Origin: Gonocerus acuteangulatus
Lineage: Eukaryota > Arthropoda > Insecta > Hemiptera > Coreidae
Assembly: GCA_946811695.1 (NCBI GenBank)
Contig: OX328125.1
Span: 103,202,176 to 103,266,175, forward strand
Reading direction: 5' to 3'
DNA length: 64,000 bases
The first letter of the stretch is position 1, and every line of letters starts with the position of its first letter. A model generated the notes under the pieces. It did no database searches, was not told the origin of the DNA, and saw only the letters and a list, made by a program, of their open reading frames with translations. Both the position numbers and the translations under genes were made by a program. Shown piece by piece: positions 49,179-64,000 of this stretch.

Positions 49179-49231
<53 letters not shown>

Positions 49232-50080
49232 TAATATTTTTTTTACATTTTAAAATAAGATTAATGTACATGTACGTATAAGTATAAAAATGTGCTTACA
49301 CATTTTGAGACTAAATCTTAAGCTCCACATTAGATAAAAAAAAAAAAAAAGAAAGGAAAGAGTATGTTGGACGATTAAAACAGTAGGTTGTTCGTCATTA
49401 AATTCTTTCCATTCCATTACATTCAACGGTCGACCATATCTTCTCAAATTATTATTAAGAAGTTCAAATTTAAAAAAAAAAAAAAAAGTCCGTCTCGCAT
49501 GAATTATTTATTCTTAACGTGTTTTCTTATAAAGCTTTTATGCTTTGTGATTTCGAAAGCTTAGAACAACACACTCCTATAATGACGCCTATATTGGAAC
49601 GAAAACACCAAATTCGAAACTTCAAACACTTATGGGTGAACCCATTTTGTGAAAAATGTATTAAGTTTTCAAATGATAACCTTCCATGTAACACTATTTC
49701 ACAATATTTTTCAAAATATCGTTAAACGGGGTATCTAATAATGACTATTCTTAAAATCAACTTCTTTTATGTACCGGAAGTGGAAGTGCCTACTTTTTTG
49801 AAGGTTTGGAAAATACGTTTTTCGTGCGAATCCGTAAAATCATCAAAATACAAAATTGAATTCCATCTTTATTTCCGGTCTACATGCGCCACGCTCGTTT
49901 GTCACTGAGATGAAAGATCGGAAAAATCTTGGATTAAAATTCGAATCTGATGGTTTCGTTTCTTTGAACGTTTTTTTTTTTCTATATTTTCCTCGTTAAT
50001 TAATTGACAGTTTTTTTAGTTTTTTGTTTGTAATTGTATCTAACAGTAAAACAAATAATAAGATAATGAACCTATTTTTC
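49090..50080. other. Unassigned; T-runs and a TA microsatellite
   Basis: TA tract at 49181-49228. A 68-codon open frame at 49519-49725 has no recognisable motif and is not called. Confidence 0.4.
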
Positions 50081-50083
50081 CAA

Positions 50084-50239
50084 TATATTCAACTGTGGCA
50101 GAAGGTCAAATTTACAAAAACACTGAAAGTGCTCCTGAAGAGGCGTCATGAGGACGTGAAACATGTAGAGCGTAATAAAAGAGAAGAGAAGAAAGTGAGT
50201 GTTTTTTATCAGTTTGACCTTCTGCCACAAATGAATATA
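50084..50239 (+). ncRNA. Hammerhead-like motif inside a long closing stem
   Basis: atattcaactgtggcagaag near the left end pairs with cttctgccacaaatgaatat on the right. Between them lies CTGAAGA, a CGTC/GACG stem, and GAAAC (50135-50165). The unit resembles a compact self-cleaving cassette; activity is untested. Confidence 0.45.
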
Positions 50240-50244
50240 TTGAT

Positions 50245-51420
50245 GAAACAAATATTTCAGTAAAAAGATAGGTAAATGAGAAAGGTGTTTCTTGCTTTCC
50301 GAGTAGCGGTCGACTCAGTAATTTCTGCTACTGTAGTTTTCTGTGCATTGTGCTTCCTGAAATCTCACTTTTCTTCATATAATCATTAGAGAAACTGCTT
50401 AAATATTCCACAAAACAGTGACTGTTTCTATCCCATGCCTTCCAAATGAAACCTGGAATAAGAACATTCTGGGAAGGCACTAAAATTAAGGCACTCACCT
50501 TAATACATTCGCTCCAGTTCTCATTATTTGAATCTACCCTCACGTTCAACTTTGCTTGTTTTTTTTTGGTTTTTTTTTCAAATTTCTTATGTATTTTTGA
50601 TTCAAATTCACCATCAAATCTATTAAAAAAGATTATGTATGATAATATCCCCAAAATATTAGTTTTTTACAACTCCGTAAATGCTACGGAGCCGGCACAG
50701 AAGGCAAGACATGGCGCTCCCTACATGCTACGGAGCCGGCAGCGAATGTGTTAAATGTATGAATAGGGTTTAAGGACGAAGAACGTCAAAGGTTACCATC
50801 GTCCTGTGAAGTATTTTTCAATGAAAATTATTTTTAAAGATATTACAGGAGTGAATTACACTACATATATTGTCGGGAATTTTATATAATTTTCAAAAGA
50901 TTTTTAAATTCGTTCTGAAACTACTATGGCTAATATAATAGTTGTACATAGATATTGCTATAATAATAATTATGGTGATATGAGCTTGGTCCGTTACGGC
51001 ATATTATTTAAATCTATATGTGATCAATGCATCTGAGTTCAAGGTATAGAATATATAAAGAAATTATTTGTTTTTATTTTTATTCTTTCATTTTATTTAT
51101 TTTTATTTTATTTTGTTATTTTTTTTTTATTATTTTTTTTTATTTCATTTATTTTCAGGCTATATTTCTGTATATAATTTTGATTTTTTGAGGAAATTTA
51201 GTACTTTGTCCACCAAGGAGGGGTTGTCTGCAAGTGCTTCAGATATATCTCTTGGAATTTCATTCTTTTCTAGGGCGTCTTCGTGTTAAATTACACATAA
51301 AATATGGATAGAATTTAGATATTTTAACTCCTAGTATTTTATGTTAACAATTAATTTTATTATTAAATTTGCAGGAGCGAAAATGGCAGGAAGATAAAGT
51401 TCCCGCCCGCCAGGAGCAAA
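50245..51420. other. Region upstream of receptor gene B
   Basis: AT-rich, with a T-rich block at 51066-51160. No promoter element can be supported. A possible acceptor tttgcag at about 51374 would allow an upstream 5' UTR exon. Confidence 0.35.
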
Positions 51421-51421
51421 T

Positions 51422-61334
<9,913 letters not shown>

Positions 61335-61486
61335 GTGAGTATTTGGGGTGAAAAATCATTTATATCTTAAAGAGAGAAAAAAAACCCTGTTAAATGAATG
61401 AACCGTCATTACACTCAATTAAACAATTAAAACATTCAAAGACATGAGCATAAACATACATAAGTAATTTATTCTTTTTATATGGC

Positions 61487-61770
61487 CCAGGTCAAAAGAA
61501 TAGTACTCCAATTTTCTTTGTACTATTTTATTGTTTGTACGCCCTACATGGTTCGTTGCCTTTATGCTACCTCCTCAGGGGCCATTACATCCCCATGTGT
61601 GGTTAGCTCGCCACCCATACTACTACTCGAGTATTAGTATGGGTGGCGAGCTAACCACACATTGGGATGTAATGGCCCCTGAGGAGGTAGCATAAAGGCC
61701 ACGAAACATGTAGGGTGTACAAACAATAAAATAGTACAAAGAAAATTGGAGTACTATTCTTTTGACCTGG
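61487..61770. repeat. 284-bp near-perfect palindrome with mirrored hammerhead-like motifs
   Basis: Arms of about 142 bp (ccaggtcaaaagaatagtac and its complement) meet at actcgagt near 61628. The plus arm carries CTGAGGA...GAAAC (61679-61712) and the minus arm its mirror. It may be two retroelement 3' ends joined head to head. Confidence 0.8.
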
Positions 61771-61934
61771 ACAATATATAAAGAATAAATAATTATACGT
61801 AAATAAAGGTCAGAAATACGTGGAAAATAATATACATAAGTAATGTTAGGAAGAATTTATAAGCCAGACCCTGATATAGTATCAAAAAGGAAAAACGGCA
61901 AGTAACATTCACTTTACACAACAATACAATAAGG

Positions 61935-62116
61935 GGGGGGGGGTGTCTTCCTGTGGTCTAGGTGCTAAGGCCTTGGATTCTCATGCAGGAGATGGGGTTT
62001 CGAGTCCCTCCTGCAGCAGAAGTTTTTCTCATTTCAGGGCCCGTTGATAATTACTGACTGCACCATGGATGTCAGCGCTTATGGCCTAGACGTCAGTGAG
62101 CTGTAAAAAATAATAA
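61935..62116 (+). mobile_element. tRNA-derived SINE (family 2) with 12-bp target duplication
   Basis: It contains tgtggtctaggtgctaagg, a box B-like GGTTTCGAGTCCC and an aaaataataaa tail. The flanks AATACAATAAGG (61923-61934, 62117-62128) are exact. Sister of 39306-39492. Confidence 0.75.
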
Positions 62117-62129
62117 AATACAATAAGGC

Positions 62130-62701
62130 CTTCGAGCCATGCAAGCCTTTGATCTCCGCGAACCCCACCTTTCTATGTGACTGGCCCCCCTTGTTCACTC
62201 CCTTTCAAAATTTCAGCTCCTCACATAAAGCTTCAGCTCTTTAGGAGTATCCTCAGCTATTTCCTTCGGTATGACAATTATCGACCAAAATGCATTAGCC
62301 TACTATAGGCTTATCCCCTAAGTTACGATTAAAAAAAAAAAGAAAAAAAAAAAAAAAGATCTTCAGATCTTCACTCTACTAAATAATTGGTAATGATATT
62401 TTAGTTCCTAAATAAACTTTATACAATTAACTTTATCAATTGTTGGGGGGGATAGAAAAATGTATTTGTTTTGTGCACCTATATATAGGAAATTCAGCTG
62501 TTGTCTGCCTGCCTGTTTGTTCCTTACGCAAATCCACACCGTTTGACCGATTTTGATCAAACTTGGCCAACAGGTATGATTCGGGGAGTGTCATAGGCTA
62601 GGTCAAAATCGTCTAGGACTCACAGGTCAGATGCCACAGGTTCTTTAACTTTATTTACGTTATTATATTTTAATATTACTCATTTGGTTTCTAATTTATT
62701 T

Positions 62702-62764
<63 letters not shown>

Positions 62765-63180
62765 ACTAACTATGAGCACGTTTATGAGCCAGGTAACAGC
62801 TATTTAATATTAAGTAGGTGTAGCATGTAGAGATGTGGGGTGTGAAAATTTTCAGCTATGTTTTTCTAGAAAATTTTCCATTTACAAAAGGCTATTTTTT
62901 GGTAAATTTGTTCTAGGACTTATATGAGCAACCCACATTATCTCATATTAGCTAATTTCTGAACCATGCTTCGTCACGGCAGATAAGTAGTTACTTTATT
63001 GCCTTAAATAATCAACGCTATCACTTAATTTTTCGCAGTTTATTATAGCATGGTCCCCGTCATACTATATGTTATTAATCAATTGATAAGTAATCAAAGT
63101 ATAATGTTTCTTGACTCTGGGGCACTTTGTACCAGTGTCAAGAAACAGACAATCTAGGGTTAACCCGTTATCTATAGGTT
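62130..63180. other. Mixed repeats downstream of gene B exon 5
   Basis: A poly(T) run (62707-62762) and a fragment with tttgaccgattttgatcaaa are present; 62960-63070 resembles the cccgtgcttcgtcacgg repeat. No terminal receptor exon was convincing. Confidence 0.4.
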
Positions 63181-63185
63181 ACCAG

Positions 63186-63426
63186 CATGGGCGTATATAA
63201 GGAGGGGCTGAGGGGTCTGCAGCCCCTCCCCCCCCCCCCCCCGAAATTTTGATTTGATGGTAAAAATGTGTCTTAAAACCGTTAAAAATAAATTAAATAA
63301 GATCATTTTATTTTAGTTGTAACAGCGTTTTATTTTACTAAAACTATTCAAAGTTCTAAATTGTTAGTATTCCATACCCCGGAAATCCCCCCCCTCCCCC
63401 AAAATTGTTTCGCATACACACCCATG
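63186..63426 (-). mobile_element. Complete GGGCGTATATA hAT-like MITE
   Basis: The ends CATGGGCGTATATA and CACACACCCATG mirror each other with mismatches. An exact 8-bp flank, GTTACCAG, stands on both sides. It is inverted relative to the copy at 60287. Confidence 0.75.
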
Positions 63427-63599
63427 GTTACCAGTAACAGCAGCGTAACCAATACAGGTTAAATTTTGTTTTCAATAATAAATGTACGTTACAATTTAAA
63501 AATATATGTTTCTTACCCATTATATTTGCGAGCATGACCAAGAGGTGTTCTGACTGGGGATGCTGATGGGTGAGGAGGCTGTGCAATGGTTCGGGATAT

Positions 63600-64000
63600 T
63601 ATGACCTCGGATGCACCATCACCAGGTATAGCGAAAACTCTTGGGAAAATTAAAGTAACTGGAGCATAACCATTGGAAGGGTTCCAATACATTCACTAGA
63701 AAAGAAGTTTCTAAAGTAATTTTCGATGGGGCGGCCTCAATCGGAGAAATAAGTGCTTAAATCTTTGAAATTGTTAGTTTTGTTCATTCCAACGGGGTTT
63801 TGTCACCGTTTACATAACGTTTTAATTGTATTTAATAGCGCGAATGTATAGAATGGGGGGGGAGCCATTTCCGCTTAGGATACTGTCAGTTTACAGTTGT
63901 GGTGCCTTAAACTTCCTTCTCTTGGAGATTCTATTCCTTTACTAATGACACTGGGGAAATGAACGGAACCACCCGAAGATGACGCAGTTCCTGCGAGTTG
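63600..64000 (+). repeat. Dispersed repeat ending in gaacggaaccacccgaagat
   Basis: Same word order as 9100-9660 and 53620-54110; it runs to the window edge. Confidence 0.5.

Noticed and set aside
49519..49725. 68-codon open frame as a small gene
   Set aside because: It has no recognisable motif, no splice or promoter context and no paralogue in the window.
61335..64000. Terminal exon of receptor gene B
   Set aside because: A short exon after GAC|gtgagt is expected, but no acceptor followed by a receptor-like C-terminus was convincing. It may lie beyond the window.

Overview
This is insect nuclear DNA, AT-rich, intron-bearing and dominated by transposable elements. The clearest host genes are two members of the insect odorant receptor family (7tm_6). 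That family, the Mutator/hAT/Harbinger/piggyBac/Penelope mix and the tRNA-derived SINEs point to an insect. A hemipteran seems likely but is only an impression. No tRNA, rRNA or prokaryotic feature is supported.

Layout. Receptor gene A lies on the minus strand (17-8517; exons 1-4 visible, 3' end off the left edge). Its intron 1 holds hAT-, Harbinger- and SINE-type elements and a 5'-truncated LINE. From 8.5 to 14.7 kb there are dispersed repeats, a 231-bp duplication, a 97-bp satellite and a three-level nest (GGGCGTATATA MITE, hAT-like element, piggyBac-like element). From 14689 to 25678 lies an 11-kb foldback element with exact 9-bp target duplications (AATGTTTCC). Each arm is about 500 bp of unique terminal repeat plus a long tandem array of about 163-bp units. 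The centre carries the tail of a transposase-like protein fused to a ubiquitin-specific-protease-like (C19) domain, broken by one in-frame TGA.

From 26 to 31.6 kb a Ty3/gypsy-type gag-pol remnant joins a 5'-truncated I-like non-LTR element. From 32 to 47.6 kb there are Harbinger, mariner, LINE, SINE and Penelope-like remnants and an AT-rich foldback element. From 47.6 to 50.3 kb there is a 139-bp satellite and two hairpins.

Receptor gene B is on the plus strand (51422-61334; exons 1-5, last exon not found). A and B are head-to-head paralogues with matching intron phases, a 573-nt exon 2 in both and a 102-nt exon 4 in both, about 43 kb apart. In gene B the 3' splice site of intron 1 is repeated eight times as a 48-bp unit that is open in the reading frame, and the 5' splice site after exon 3 is repeated three times as a 94-bp unit.

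Several elements end in CTGANGA...GAAAC motifs around a short stem, resembling the hammerhead ribozyme core known from Penelope-like elements. All functional statements rest on reading motifs by eye; no database search was run.
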